DNA of 64,000 nt from Bog-375 sp049587755 (lineage in GTDB: Bacteria > Acidobacteriota > Terriglobia > Bryobacterales > Bryobacteraceae). Position numbers and translations under genes: made by a program. This document shows positions 16,697-25,652 of this stretch, piece after piece. A model generated the notes under the pieces. It was not told the origin of the DNA, made no database searches, and saw only the letters and a program-made list of their open reading frames with translations. Position 1 is the first letter of the stretch. Every line of letters begins with the position of its first letter. The stretch is from the NCBI GenBank assembly GCA_049587755.1, contig JBAVEN010000010.1:62001-126000 (forward strand), in the 5' to 3' direction.

Positions 16697-18106
16697 TTAA
16701 GCAGCCACTCGCGCGCCACGGGCCGCGCTCAGCACTGCGCGCGCCCACTCCGGTGTGGCAAGCGCATGAAGGTGCGTGTAGGCGGCCCAAACGTTGGCTG
16801 TGATCACTGCATCGCGGCCGGCGAAACATCCGGTCCCGCGATGCACCGCGCACACTGTCGAAGGCGTGCCGCCATTGAGTACGATTCTCGAGTAATGAAA
16901 CTCGTGGCCCTGCAGACGGGTCCCTAGCGGGAAGAAGGGATTGGCCGTGTCCACCAGGAGATCGGTGTATCCGTGGCCCTGGGGCGCGTCGCACACTTCG
17001 ACCTCGAAACCCAACACTCCCGACATTTCGTACCTGTGTCCGCGCCAGGAGAGCGCCCGCGACAGCAGCATCAATCCTCCGCACTCCGCATAGACGGGCA
17101 AGCCGGCGCGGGCTGCGTGACGGATCGAAGCGAGGAAGCTCGAATTCCTGGACAACGTCTCCGCGTGGGTCTCGGGAAATCCGCCGCCAATGTACAGAGC
17201 ATCCAGTCCGTCCGGAAGCGAAGTCGAGGTCAGCGCGGAAATCGCGACAAGCTTGGCGCCCGCGGCCCGCAGGGCCTCCAGGTTCTCCGGGTAGTAGAAA
17301 CTGAACGCGGCGTCGTCGAGATATCCGATGGCGAGGCCTTCGCCATACGCCGGTTCGCGGGGCGGAATGGGGGGCAGTGCGAGGGGCGGCGCCTGGCGCG
17401 CGATCGCGAACAGCCGGTCGACATCGAGACGGCCGGCCACGAGGTCCAACAAGTTTTCCGCCAGCAGGTCGCGGTGTGGATGCTCGCGAGGGGTAACGAG
17501 GCCGAGGTGGCGCGCAGGGAGGAGCACATCGGCTCGGGCGCGGGGAACGACCCCCAGGACCGGTATGCCGCACGCCGACTCGATGGCTTCTTTCACAATG
17601 CGTGCGTGGCGGGCTCCGGCGACTTGGTTCACGACCACACCCGCGATGCGGACACCGGGGTCCAGCCGCTGACACCCTAGCACCAACGCCGCCGTCGTGC
17701 GTGTCACTTTGGTGGCATTGACGACCAACACGACGGGGGCCTGCAGGGCCTTGGCCAGTTCCGCCGTGCTATGTGTCCCCCTCGCGTCAGCACCGTCGTA
17801 CAGACCGCGGTTGCCCTCGACCACGTTGAACCCGCCGGGCACAGCGTTGCTTGCGAAGCAATCGAAGACACGCTCGAACCCCATCAGGTAAGTATCCAGG
17901 TTCCTGGCGGGCTTGTGCGAAGCCCATGCGAGCCAAGCCGAGTCGATGTAGTCAGGCCCCTTCTTGAACGCCCGGGCGGGGATGCCCCTCCGCCCGGCTT
18001 CGAGCAATAGCGCGAGTGAGACGAGAGTCTTGCCCGACTCTCCCGAAAGCCCGGCGACCACCAGGCGCGGCAAGTCGGCCAAGGTCGCGGCGCTTTCCAT
18101 GTTCAT
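16697..18106 (-). CDS. dsrN: DsrN: cobyrinate a,c-diamide synthase-like sirohaem amidase
   Basis: 469 residues, CbiA family. N-terminal P-loop-like VAGLSGESGKTLVSL and KKGPDYIDSAW belong to the ATP-dependent synthetase half; DALYIGGGFPE and YAECGGLML with the nucleophilic Cys mark the C-terminal glutamine amidotransferase. CbiA amidates a corrin side chain; in dsr loci the homologue DsrN is thought to amidate sirohaem for DsrAB. No other cobalamin genes are near, and the immediate upstream gene is a DsrD-like protein, so DsrN is preferred to CbiA. Its ATG immediately follows the stop of that gene. Confidence 0.88.
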   Translation of the reverse strand: MNMESAATLADLPRLVVAGLSGESGKTLVSLALLLEAGRRGIPARAFKKGPDYIDSAWLAWASHKPARNLDTYLMGFERVFDCFASNAVPGGFNVVEGNRGLYDGADARGTHSTAELAKALQAPVVLVVNATKVTRTTAALVLGCQRLDPGVRIAGVVVNQVAGARHARIVKEAIESACGIPVLGVVPRARADVLLPARHLGLVTPREHPHRDLLAENLLDLVAGRLDVDRLFAIARQAPPLALPPIPPREPAYGEGLAIGYLDDAAFSFYYPENLEALRAAGAKLVAISALTSTSLPDGLDALYIGGGFPETHAETLSRNSSFLASIRHAARAGLPVYAECGGLMLLSRALSWRGHRYEMSGVLGFEVEVCDAPQGHGYTDLLVDTANPFFPLGTRLQGHEFHYSRIVLNGGTPSTVCAVHRGTGCFAGRDAVITANVWAAYTHLHALATPEWARAVLSAARGARVAA

Positions 18107-18358
18107 TCATGCACCGGGATCGGACCCCTCCTTAGGCGGTAGCGTTATGTACGATCCGCCCAGGTAGCTGTAGACACAGCGTCCCGAGTCCATTAGGATG
18201 CGAATGGCGTGCTTGCAATCGTCCTTGCTGCACGCGGATTCGCCGTGCCGGGCGATCATTTCCTTGGTCAGGTCGCCGGCTTTCAAGTTTCTCTTGCCGG
18301 CGTACTGCGAAACCATCGCATACATTTCGTCGGCCAGAGACTCGACTGTTACGGGCAT
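18107..18358 (-). CDS. Small winged-helix-like protein, possible DsrD
   Basis: 83 residues from ATG 18358, supported by GGAGGG 5 nt upstream. Helical N-terminus (VESLADEMYAMVSQYAG), then a second and third helix (DDCKHAIRILMDSG) and a hairpin (CVYSYLGGSYITLP) give a winged-helix layout similar in size and pattern to DsrD, the small protein of reductive dsr operons that stimulates DsrAB. DsrD usually follows dsrB; here that slot is occupied by another gene, and this protein instead directly precedes dsrN. The similarity is of pattern only, so the name is withheld. Confidence 0.5.
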   Translation of the reverse strand: MPVTVESLADEMYAMVSQYAGKRNLKAGDLTKEMIARHGESACSKDDCKHAIRILMDSGRCVYSYLGGSYITLPPKEGSDPGA

Positions 18359-18365
18359 GAATCCC

Positions 18366-18378
18366 TCCAATTTCAGAT
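18366..18378 (-). promoter_or_regulatory. 13-bp motif shared with the aprBA upstream region
   Basis: Minus-strand ATCTGAAATTGGA, identical to the sequence at 30936-30948 upstream of the marR-aprBA block. Here it overlaps the start of the ribosome-binding site of the dsrD-like gene, so it may be chance constraint from the SD sequence or a shared operator. Confidence 0.3.
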
Positions 18379-18444
18379 GTAAAGATCCAATTCAATGCTA
18401 TGGCGTGTCCGGCACGCGGTCAAGTGCGAAAGTTCTTGCGGGTG

Positions 18445-18861
18445 TCACTCGCCGTTGAGCATCGCTTGTTTTTTCCTCTGCTGATGCTCGATGGCCTCGG
18501 CCACCATGCCCGACAACTCGTCCAGGTCAACCGGTTTCGTGAGATAGGCGATGGCGCCAAACTTCAGCGCCTGCGCCGCTGTCGGCTCTGATGGGTAGCC
18601 TGTCACGATGATCACGGCCAGGTCTGGACAGATCTGCCGCAGACGGCCCTGCAGTTCGATGCCGTTGATCCCCAGCATCCGGATATCAACTACGGCCAGA
18701 TCGTACTGGTCCCGCTGAATCGCTTCCAGCGCCTGGCTCGCGCCAGCTGCTGGTTGGGCAATGTAGCCCTCGCTCGAAAACCACTTCGAAAGCGAGTCGC
18801 GCACCACCAGATCATCGTCCACGACGAGAATCTTGCCGGTTGTCCTGGCTGTTGCAGCCAT
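18445..18861 (-). CDS. Single-domain response regulator
   Basis: 138 residues, one receiver domain. ILVVDDDLVVRDSL gives the acidic pocket, LAVVDIRMLGINGIEL the phosphoacceptor Asp (about residue 59), VTGYPS the Thr switch and YLTKPVDLDEL the conserved Lys. There is no output domain; the short C-terminal tail ends after the last helix. No histidine kinase is adjacent. It may act on another protein in trans, as CheY/Spo0F-like regulators do. Confidence 0.92.
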   Translation of the reverse strand: MAATARTTGKILVVDDDLVVRDSLSKWFSSEGYIAQPAAGASQALEAIQRDQYDLAVVDIRMLGINGIELQGRLRQICPDLAVIIVTGYPSEPTAAQALKFGAIAYLTKPVDLDELSGMVAEAIEHQQRKKQAMLNGE

Positions 18862-18919
18862 TTCTCACCTGTGGTTGCTTGCGCGCCGTCCGGGGCGCGA
18901 GTTCCAAGTCGCGGCCGCA

Positions 18920-19675
18920 TCACTCGCGGGCCGTTCTTGTTTGCGGCGTGTGACGGAGCCGCTGGACTATCGCGCTGAGCCCCCTGCGTTCGGCCAGCAT
19001 TTCGGCCGTCCAGCCGAGATTCGTCCGCGCATTTACATCCGCTCCTCTGGCCAGCAGGACCTCCAAGGCGTCGGAGTGGCCAGTGGTCGCCGCGAGCATG
19101 CACGGCGTCCAGCCTGCATTCGATTTCTCGTTGACGTTCGCGCCTCGATCCAGGAGGAGCTGCTCAATCCCGGCACGGCCGTAAGTGGCCGCCCGCATCA
19201 ACGCCGTCCTGCCGAGGTTGTCTTTCATGTTGACACTCGCGCCGTGTTGCAGAAGGGCTTCCGTGATATCCTGCCTGTCTCTCTCAACGGCACGCATCAG
19301 GGCGGTCGAACCGTTGGCATTCCGGGCATCCACGTCCGGGTGGTGACTGAGCAGCGCTTCCACCGTTTCCAGGCCTCCGCTCCTTGCAGCAGACATCAAT
19401 GGGGTCACGCCCCGGCGGCTCGCGAAATTGACACCGGCGCCCCGGGCCAAGAGAAACCTGACAACTTCAGTGTGATCGTTTTGCGCAGACAGTATCAGGG
19501 GCGTCACGTAATCGTCGCCGTGCGCATCGACGATTGCGCCTTGTGTCAGGAGGACCTGCACTTTGGGCAGGTCGCCGCGTTGCGCCGCGCTGATAAGGGC
19601 GTCGTTCACGTCACCGCAGTAGATTGGCAACGAAAATATTAGAGCCAAAGCGGCTTTTCCGCATCCCGCATGCAT
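18920..19675 (-). CDS. Secreted or periplasmic ankyrin-repeat protein
   Basis: 251 residues from ATG 19675, chosen because GAGGAGG lies just upstream; the frame itself is open to 19963. The N-terminus (KAALALIFSLPIYCG) is a signal peptide. Six or seven ankyrin repeats follow, each with the G-TPLMxAAxxG and VExLLxxGADVNA pattern. Ankyrin stacks bind proteins. It is monocistronic in appearance, and nothing in the neighbourhood identifies its target. Confidence 0.85.
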   Translation of the reverse strand: MHAGCGKAALALIFSLPIYCGDVNDALISAAQRGDLPKVQVLLTQGAIVDAHGDDYVTPLILSAQNDHTEVVRFLLARGAGVNFASRRGVTPLMSAARSGGLETVEALLSHHPDVDARNANGSTALMRAVERDRQDITEALLQHGASVNMKDNLGRTALMRAATYGRAGIEQLLLDRGANVNEKSNAGWTPCMLAATTGHSDALEVLLARGADVNARTNLGWTAEMLAERRGLSAIVQRLRHTPQTRTARE

Positions 19676-19890
19676 GGTTGTCCTCCTCTCATCGAGGCCT
19701 GCCGGGATCGCTAGTTTCCGATTCCGAACAAACAACTTGTACACCTGGCTGGCCCCCGTTGCAAGGATTCTGGGAGTCGGAGGATCGTAGTTTTCGCGTG
19801 GAGGGTTTTCGGCGTTCGGACTCCGGCGGCGCGCCGCTTCGTCGCAATGCTCTACACTCTGGGGGTGTCTACGGACGGAGGCATACCAGG

Positions 19891-20205
19891 TCAGCGTGGC
19901 AGCGGATCGATGTTCCGAATTTCGAGCAAGCCGGTTGATTCGTGGGAGATTCCGAGGATGCACAACCGCAGGCCGGCAAACCGGCGAGCCTTGACTTGAC
20001 CGGCGAGAGTGTACGGCGTGCTGCCGTCACGCAGCACGAGTTTGCCTGGGTCGGATTGGCTCGCCGCAATGACTCCGGTTACGCTTGCTTGTCTGGAATC
20101 GACAGCGCGCATGGCGGCATCTCCGGTCGGCGAGGGTTTTTCGCGATAACAAATGAACATAGCAGGACTCCGCCGAACACGATGGTCATAATCCGCCATG
20201 AACAT
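19891..20205 (-). CDS. Small hypothetical protein, possibly a truncated OB-fold domain
   Basis: 104 residues. Residues about 38-95 (VTGVIAASQSDPGKLVLRDG, then YTLAGQVKARRFAGLRLCILG) resemble the small secreted OB-like domains abundant in Acidobacteriota, but the usual signal peptide is missing and the first 35 residues look unrelated. It may be a decayed or N-terminally altered copy. There is no clear ribosome-binding site. Confidence 0.4.
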   Translation of the reverse strand: MFMADYDHRVRRSPAMFICYREKPSPTGDAAMRAVDSRQASVTGVIAASQSDPGKLVLRDGSTPYTLAGQVKARRFAGLRLCILGISHESTGLLEIRNIDPLPR

Positions 20206-20249
20206 GAACTGCCTGCCACGCTAGAGTGCACGTCCCTCTGCTGCTAGTT

Positions 20250-22799
20250 CTATCGTAATTCAGTGTGTTGGACTTTCGCGTGGAAGGAGTAGTTCCCCTC
20301 CAGGAACTGCTGCACGAACCAGGTCATCATCTCGCGGCTAGTCATGTACATATCCAACTGGCTGGAGCAGGCCAGCAGGCGCCCCAGAATGTCGAGACGC
20401 TCCGCGATTTGATCGGCGGGCGCTTTACGGAACCAGGCGTTGACCAGGTCTGTGCGGCGATCCACCTGGAAGCCGTACCTCAGGAGACAGGTTTCCAGGA
20501 AGCACGCGCGCAGGCTTCTGCGCTGGCGGGTGGCTCCGCCGCCTTCGAAACGAAACGAAATGTAATTGTTTCGAGCGGTGTCCGAAAGGCACGCATCCAC
20601 CAGGCTGTAGTGGTACGCCAGGCGGGAGTTCAGATTCATGTACTCGTCCGCCACCAGGAGATAGCTTTTTTCTCCGAGAGGCCGGATGCTGCCCTCCTTG
20701 GGGCCGAGGGAGTTGCCCAGAACCGACGCCAGATCGCCGAAGCTCGCCGGCATTTCGCGAGTCCATGAGACACCCGGGTGCGTGATACCGCTCCACAACG
20801 CTTGAAACGGGCGCGACACAATCTGGGACGGTGCGGCGCTGCGTTTGTCCAGAATATCCGGCGCCAGGCCCCCACCCAGATCCAGGACCAGCACGTTCAG
20901 CGGAAGAGGCGTCTTCAGCTTCCGGGCGGATGGCGCACCGTGTTCGAACTCGTAGTCGTTGACTTCGAACATCGCCTCGATGGCTTTCTCGTGACAGAAG
21001 CGGAGCACGTCATGGCCGGATTTGCAGCCCGATGGGCGGAAGTTCATCGCGGAAGGATCCAGCAGATTTAGCGCGAGCAGGCGCGTGCTGATGGCATCGC
21101 CGTGTTTCTCCAGAGATCCCTCCACAATAGCCGTTTCTCTGCGGACCGGGGGCCAGAGGACGCCTCGATAGATCCGGGCCTGCACTGCGTCGAGGCTGAT
21201 GGGCTCTCCGTTGGTCAGGCGTTCGAACGCGCCCGCCATTCGGAAAACCGACGGAACCCGGAATTCCCGCAGCAGCGTCGCGGCGTGCCCGGTGATGTTG
21301 CCCCACTCCGCCACCAACCCGGCGATACGCGGAAAGACCTCGACGATTTCCGGCGACGGTTTACGAATGAAAACCACCGCTCCAGCCGGCGCCTTGCCAA
21401 TGCTCTGGATCTCATCCAACAGAAAAACTTCTCCCGACGTGCGGCCGGGATAGACGGGCCGCCCGCCTTCCAGTACCGGTTCGCTTTTCGGCTTGGCGCG
21501 AGACTTGGTTGCAGCGGCCTCGACGTTTACCAACGGACGCGATTGGATAATCGAAAGGCGCCTGTTCTGGTCGAGTACCCACTCGATGTCCTGCGGTGCG
21601 TGGAAGTGGTCCTCGATGTTTACGCCCCATTCGGCGAGCGTATGCAACTCGCCCTCCTGCAAACTAGGCTCGTCCTGGGCTCCCGGGAGGAGGGGCGTGG
21701 AGACAACTCCGCCCCCATCCCGCGGAACGAACTGCTCTTCCTTGTGGACGATGTTGCGTTCCATCACGGTGTGTGGCCGGGAGCGGGAAACCAGAAAGAG
21801 GTCGGCCGGCATGCGGCCGCTGGCGATCTCAAGTCCCAGCCCACGGGTTGCTGTAATCCACAGGACTTTCTTTTTTGGATCGCCAGGGTCGCGGGTATAC
21901 ATGATGCCGGAAGCGCGCGCGGGTATCAGCGGGATAAACAGGGCGGCCATGGGATGATCGACTTCGCGCAGACCGGTCGACAACCGGTAAAACAGAGCGC
22001 GCTCGTTGAACCGTCCCGCGATGACTCTTCGATAGGCGTCGATGGCTTCATCCCGCGGAACGTTCAGAAGGCTGATGTACTGGCCGGCGCAGGATCTTTC
22101 ACCACCCTCGCCTTTGGCGCTGGATCGCACCGCCAGAGCGCCGCCATTCTTTAGCACCGTATCGGTGCGTCCGGCGATGGCGACTTCAACGGTTCGCGGC
22201 AGAGGGCAGTCAAGTGCCTTCTGAGCGAGAGTTTCGGAGACCCGCCGCACCGCCTCCAGATCCTTGAGATCCAGGTTACGGGTGGCGTCGCGGATTTCGC
22301 CCCAAAGCGGGATACCGCAGTACTGCCGGTATGCTTCGGTGGTGAGAACGAATCCATCAGGCACGGGCAGCCCGAGCTTGTTGCGGATCTCGCCGAGCAT
22401 GGCAGCCTTGCTACCGACCTCATCCTCGGATCGGGCGTTCACCTCCGACAGCCATGCCGAAATGCGGGGGCTGAATAACTCCTCGAGTGCCGCTGAGTAG
22501 CGCTCTATCTCGTGCCGCTGAGCGTCGAGCGAGGCCGCCAGGGAGTCGTATCGAACGCCGGTAAGGCGCTCGAAAGCGGCAACCACCTCGCCAATCCTGG
22601 TGAAGATGGTTGGGATGCGATCGCCCAGCACGTCGCGGCGCGGCAGCACGTATTGCAGGTCTTCCTGAAGCCGCGCCATCAGCTCCAGCGATTCGTTGTT
22701 GAGCGCCAGGAGTTCCCGGAAACTGGCGTACCTGGTCCGTACCCGGTCGGCAATCGCTAAAGGCGGCTCGGTCGCCCTGGTTTCCCGCCGCAGCCACAT
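20250..22799 (-). CDS. PEP-synthase-like protein: ATP-grasp plus phosphohistidine domain with an unfamiliar C-terminus
   Basis: 849 residues from ATG 22799 (open frame to 22970). Residues about 170-460 match the PEP synthase/PPDK nucleotide-binding domain (SKAAMLGEI, VPDGFVLT, ALAVRSSAKGEG, QDIEWVLD). The swivelling phosphohistidine domain follows with GNITGHAATLLREFRVPSVF, containing the phosphorylatable His. The TIM-barrel that binds PEP/pyruvate in true PEP synthase is missing; instead the last about 270 residues are of unknown type, as is the first 110-residue helical region. It might be a phosphotransferase to another acceptor, in the manner of rifampin phosphotransferase. It lies 35 bp downstream of the TIGR02186-like gene. 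Confidence 0.75.
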   Translation of the reverse strand: MWLRRETRATEPPLAIADRVRTRYASFRELLALNNESLELMARLQEDLQYVLPRRDVLGDRIPTIFTRIGEVVAAFERLTGVRYDSLAASLDAQRHEIERYSAALEELFSPRISAWLSEVNARSEDEVGSKAAMLGEIRNKLGLPVPDGFVLTTEAYRQYCGIPLWGEIRDATRNLDLKDLEAVRRVSETLAQKALDCPLPRTVEVAIAGRTDTVLKNGGALAVRSSAKGEGGERSCAGQYISLLNVPRDEAIDAYRRVIAGRFNERALFYRLSTGLREVDHPMAALFIPLIPARASGIMYTRDPGDPKKKVLWITATRGLGLEIASGRMPADLFLVSRSRPHTVMERNIVHKEEQFVPRDGGGVVSTPLLPGAQDEPSLQEGELHTLAEWGVNIEDHFHAPQDIEWVLDQNRRLSIIQSRPLVNVEAAATKSRAKPKSEPVLEGGRPVYPGRTSGEVFLLDEIQSIGKAPAGAVVFIRKPSPEIVEVFPRIAGLVAEWGNITGHAATLLREFRVPSVFRMAGAFERLTNGEPISLDAVQARIYRGVLWPPVRRETAIVEGSLEKHGDAISTRLLALNLLDPSAMNFRPSGCKSGHDVLRFCHEKAIEAMFEVNDYEFEHGAPSARKLKTPLPLNVLVLDLGGGLAPDILDKRSAAPSQIVSRPFQALWSGITHPGVSWTREMPASFGDLASVLGNSLGPKEGSIRPLGEKSYLLVADEYMNLNSRLAYHYSLVDACLSDTARNNYISFRFEGGGATRQRRSLRACFLETCLLRYGFQVDRRTDLVNAWFRKAPADQIAERLDILGRLLACSSQLDMYMTSREMMTWFVQQFLEGNYSFHAKVQHTELR

Positions 22800-22834
22800 A
22801 GTTCCGATCCGACTATAACCGAATTGCGACAGGT

Positions 22835-23608
22835 TTAGTGAGTCGCGGAATGCTTCTTGCCGAAAAGAAGGGTCGATAAACGGTCGACTCCGAGTCCAGC
22901 CAACGCACTGATGAGCACGGCTAGAATGCCGTAGAGTGAAGCGTGATTCGCCGCCATCCCGGCAAGCCATGCAGCAAATCCCGTGCGGACAACGGAGAGC
23001 GACGCAGACGCTTCGCGGACAACGACGCCTTGGACCACCTCGTATACCCGGACTTCATAAGTAGCGGGCGGCGCGCAATTCGGCCAGCGAAGGTTGAGCG
23101 TGTAGGACGCCCAACGGGCAGAACCCCGCAGGACCACTCCTCCGTCGCTGAGACTGTACCTGCCCTCGCCGGTTCTCAGCGCGACATAGCTGTTTCGAAT
23201 GGCGGCATCGTCGCGGTAGTCCGACGGCTGTGGCTCGACGTGCATATGCGCCATCAAGGACTTCTCGTCGAGATGAATTCGGGCGATTTCGCTCTCACCG
23301 AGTATTGCTGCAACCGGCCCCGTGCTAAACCGCAGAAACAGCGAAGGCGCTCCCGAGATGCGCAGCTTGCTGGCGTTGAGCCAGATGGGGCCAAATCGCG
23401 CCTTGCGGCTAAATCGCTCCTCGCCATCCGGCCCGGTCACCGTGAGGACCAGCTTTGAGCTTGCCTCGGCCCTACCCTCGACTCTGACACTGGCGCCGTT
23501 GTAGAAGGCCCCGGCCTCGATGGTGCGCGGAGTGACTGTACAGGTCAGAGAATCTGGCGACACCCCGCCGGCCAGAAGCAGAGCCGGGAACAGGGGGATC
23601 AGATTCAT
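22835..23608 (-). CDS. TIGR02186/Alph_Pro_TM-like membrane-anchored protein
   Basis: 257 residues from ATG 23608. Signal peptide at the N-terminus, an extracytoplasmic beta-rich region (GPIWLNASKLRISGAP, then SLFLRFSTGP) and a single C-terminal transmembrane segment (YGILAVLISALAGLGV). This layout matches the TIGR02186 family, which is typically encoded beside TauE/SafE sulfite exporters, as here (tauE is 96 bp upstream). Its biochemical role is unknown; a partner of the exporter is the natural guess. Confidence 0.65.
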   Translation of the reverse strand: MNLIPLFPALLLAGGVSPDSLTCTVTPRTIEAGAFYNGASVRVEGRAEASSKLVLTVTGPDGEERFSRKARFGPIWLNASKLRISGAPSLFLRFSTGPVAAILGESEIARIHLDEKSLMAHMHVEPQPSDYRDDAAIRNSYVALRTGEGRYSLSDGGVVLRGSARWASYTLNLRWPNCAPPATYEVRVYEVVQGVVVREASASLSVVRTGFAAWLAGMAANHASLYGILAVLISALAGLGVDRLSTLLFGKKHSATH

Positions 23609-23704
23609 TTCGCGGCCTTGTTCGAGTCTATCTCGCCGGCGTTCGGGAAACCGAGGGCGCGAGCCGGCGGCACGGCCAATGCCAACGTCCAATTGATGTG
23701 CCCC

Positions 23705-24679
23705 CTAGGCATTTGCCAAGACTCCGAACAGTTGCTCCAATCCGGGCTTAAGGAGGCGCTCCAGGCTCGCATGAGCGCTGGGTGTCAGCAGGTTTGAAGG
23801 CGTAACCAGAACGCCCAACAGCATCTTAACGGCCACCAGCAGCGCCAGCACAGCGAGGATGATCAAAAGCTGGTCGCCGCGCATATACCGGGTCAAGCGC
23901 GCTCCGATCTGGGCTCCGATGGTCGAACCAGCGATAAGCAGCAAGGTCAGTACCAGGTCGACCGTGTGGTTCGTCGTAGACTGCATGTAGGTCACCCCGG
24001 CGCACGTGAACAATGTTTGGAAAAGGGACGTTCCCACGGCGACGTGCGCAGGCATGCCCAGAAGGTAGACCATCATCGGCACCGTCATGAACGCGCCGCC
24101 GACGCCCATGACGGACGCCAGGATCCCAACCCCGATGGCCATAGAGAATGGCGCCAGCAGGGAGTGCCGGACATTCGATCGTTGATAATGCACCTGCAAC
24201 GGAAGGCGTTCGAGTATTCCCGCTCGGGAGGGCGGCCGGTGTGACTTGGCCACCATCGGACCCCGCCGAAGGTTCTTCAGGCTCGCGACGAACATGAAAC
24301 TGCCTACGACGCTGAGCACCACGATGTAAGTAAGCGTGATCAGCGAATCGGCGTTGCCGAGAGCGCGTAGCACCTTGATGAGTTGGACGCCAAGACCGGC
24401 GCCCACCAACCCTCCCGACAGGAGCGTGATGCCCATCTTGAAATCCACGTTGCCCAGCCGGAAGTGAGCCGCAACGCCCGAGGACGAAGCCGCCACGATC
24501 TGGCAGGAGTCGGAGGCAGCAGCGATGGTCGGGGGGATGCCGACCATGATGAGGATCGGCGTGAGCAAAAATCCTCCGCCCACCCCGAGCAAGCCGGACA
24601 GGAAGCCCACCAGACCTCCGGCACCGATCAGGATCCAGATGTTGATGCTAATTCCGGCGACTGGTAGGAAAACCGACAC
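23705..24679 (-). CDS. TauE/SafE-family sulfite or sulfur-anion exporter (copy 1)
   Basis: 324 residues from GTG 24679, chosen because AGGAG lies 8 nt upstream; the frame extends further but passes through a repeated regulatory element. Eight or so membrane segments occur in two halves, each with the family motif: FLSGLLGVGGGFLLTPIL near the N-terminus and GILASVMGVGGAFMTVPMMV in the middle. Members export sulfite, sulfoacetate or other anions. With the TIGR02186-like partner downstream it could remove sulfite produced by APS reductase. A second TauE is at 53638. Confidence 0.85.
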   Translation of the reverse strand: MSVFLPVAGISINIWILIGAGGLVGFLSGLLGVGGGFLLTPILIMVGIPPTIAAASDSCQIVAASSSGVAAHFRLGNVDFKMGITLLSGGLVGAGLGVQLIKVLRALGNADSLITLTYIVVLSVVGSFMFVASLKNLRRGPMVAKSHRPPSRAGILERLPLQVHYQRSNVRHSLLAPFSMAIGVGILASVMGVGGAFMTVPMMVYLLGMPAHVAVGTSLFQTLFTCAGVTYMQSTTNHTVDLVLTLLLIAGSTIGAQIGARLTRYMRGDQLLIILAVLALLVAVKMLLGVLVTPSNLLTPSAHASLERLLKPGLEQLFGVLANA

Positions 24680-24697
24680 TTCCGAACTCCTGTCCGA

Positions 24698-24775
24698 TGC
24701 CGGATCATCGGGTCTTAAACTACTGCTACACCCGAAAAGACTTATAGCATACTTTCTTCCTCCGAACCACAAAAA
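24698..24775 (-). repeat. Regulatory element copy A, upstream of tauE
   Basis: Shares an 18-bp identical core (24698-24715 versus 26594-26611) and a 15-bp identical core (24741-24755 versus 26636-26650) with copy B, with spacing differing by one base and a third conserved block TGGTYCGGA on the minus strand. In minus-strand orientation AAAGTATGCTATAAG would supply a -10 region and the second core lies in the leader just before the AGGAG site of tauE. It may be a promoter plus operator or a structured leader. Confidence 0.65.
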
Positions 24776-24803
24776 TGTGATTTTGGGCGGCGCGCACGTG
24801 CCG

Positions 24804-25598
24804 TTAGGCGCCGGAACCGGCAAGGACATCGGCGAGGCCGCGGTCCGCAACAAGCAGTTTCTGGAGGAGCTTTCCCGATTCCGCCGCGCGCCGATAACTC
24901 TTGACGCCCCAGTAGACCGTCAGGATGCTGAAGAGGATCAGGGCGACATCGAAGACCGTCCACTTGGAGAAAGCGAAGTAACGCAGAAAGGTAACTCCCA
25001 GGGTGAAGAACGCTAGGCCGGTGCGGATGAGCGCGAGCGAAGTGCGCTCGCGGGCGAGTTCGGTGCGCTGTAAGGAGAGGCGTGTACGGGTGACGGCGGT
25101 GACTGTCCGGTAGGTGGAGAGATCGGTGCGGCGGCCAGCTAGTGTGGTGCGTTCCCGTGACAAGACGTTGCGGTGCTCGGCGAGCCGGTTGCGTTCTTCG
25201 GCGAGGTGCACGCGGCGGGAGGCCATGTCGGTCCGCCGGCGCGCCATTTCGGTGCGCTGGGTGGCGAGGCGGCTGCGTTCCTCGGCCTGTGCGGTGCGTT
25301 CACGCGCCAGTTCCGTGCGGATCGTGGCCAGTTCGGTGCTGCGAGTGGAGAGATGGGTCTGTTCGCGGGTCAGGGCGGTACGCTCGGCGGCGAGCCCGGT
25401 CTGCTTCTCCGCGTTTTCCGCCGTCTTAGAGGAGAAAACGACGAGGTTCGAGGTGGTCTGAGTCCTCTGCCGCGCGAGTCCGCTCTGCTCCAGCAGCGCG
25501 TCGGTTTGCGTTTCTCCAAGCTGGGCCAGGCGAGCGAGCATGGCACGCAAAAAGGTCGGATGCGTAGTGACTGGGTCTTCGGTATGTAACTGTGGCAT
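24804..25598 (-). CDS. DUF202-type membrane protein with long Arg-Thr heptad-like repeat stalk
   Basis: 264 residues from ATG 25598, preceded by GGGGAGGG. Residues about 40-185 are a remarkably regular series of about 7-residue units of the form RT-x-LA-x-ER (for example TELARERTAQAEERSRLATQ), a predicted long helical stalk. Residues about 186-250 contain the DUF202/YidH-like ERTSLALIRTGLAFFTLGV and two hydrophobic segments. Here the DUF202 start motif itself looks like the unit that was multiplied. At DNA level this gives degenerate 21-bp repeats. Function unknown. Confidence 0.7.
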   Translation of the reverse strand: MPQLHTEDPVTTHPTFLRAMLARLAQLGETQTDALLEQSGLARQRTQTTSNLVVFSSKTAENAEKQTGLAAERTALTREQTHLSTRSTELATIRTELARERTAQAEERSRLATQRTEMARRRTDMASRRVHLAEERNRLAEHRNVLSRERTTLAGRRTDLSTYRTVTAVTRTRLSLQRTELARERTSLALIRTGLAFFTLGVTFLRYFAFSKWTVFDVALILFSILTVYWGVKSYRRAAESGKLLQKLLVADRGLADVLAGSGA

Positions 25599-25652
25599 GA
25601 TTCCCTCCCCGTATTCCATCTGCCGGTGGCCGGTCTCCGCAGAGACGAAAAC

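Noticed and set aside
16697..18106. CbiA of cobalamin biosynthesis
   Set aside because: No other cobalamin genes nearby and direct coupling to a dsrD-like gene favour DsrN, though sequence alone cannot exclude CbiA.
25030..25400. Regular approximately 21-bp repeats resembling a CRISPR-like or satellite array
   Set aside because: Repeats are degenerate, in phase with codons, and encode the Arg-Thr stalk of the DUF202 protein; no spacers.
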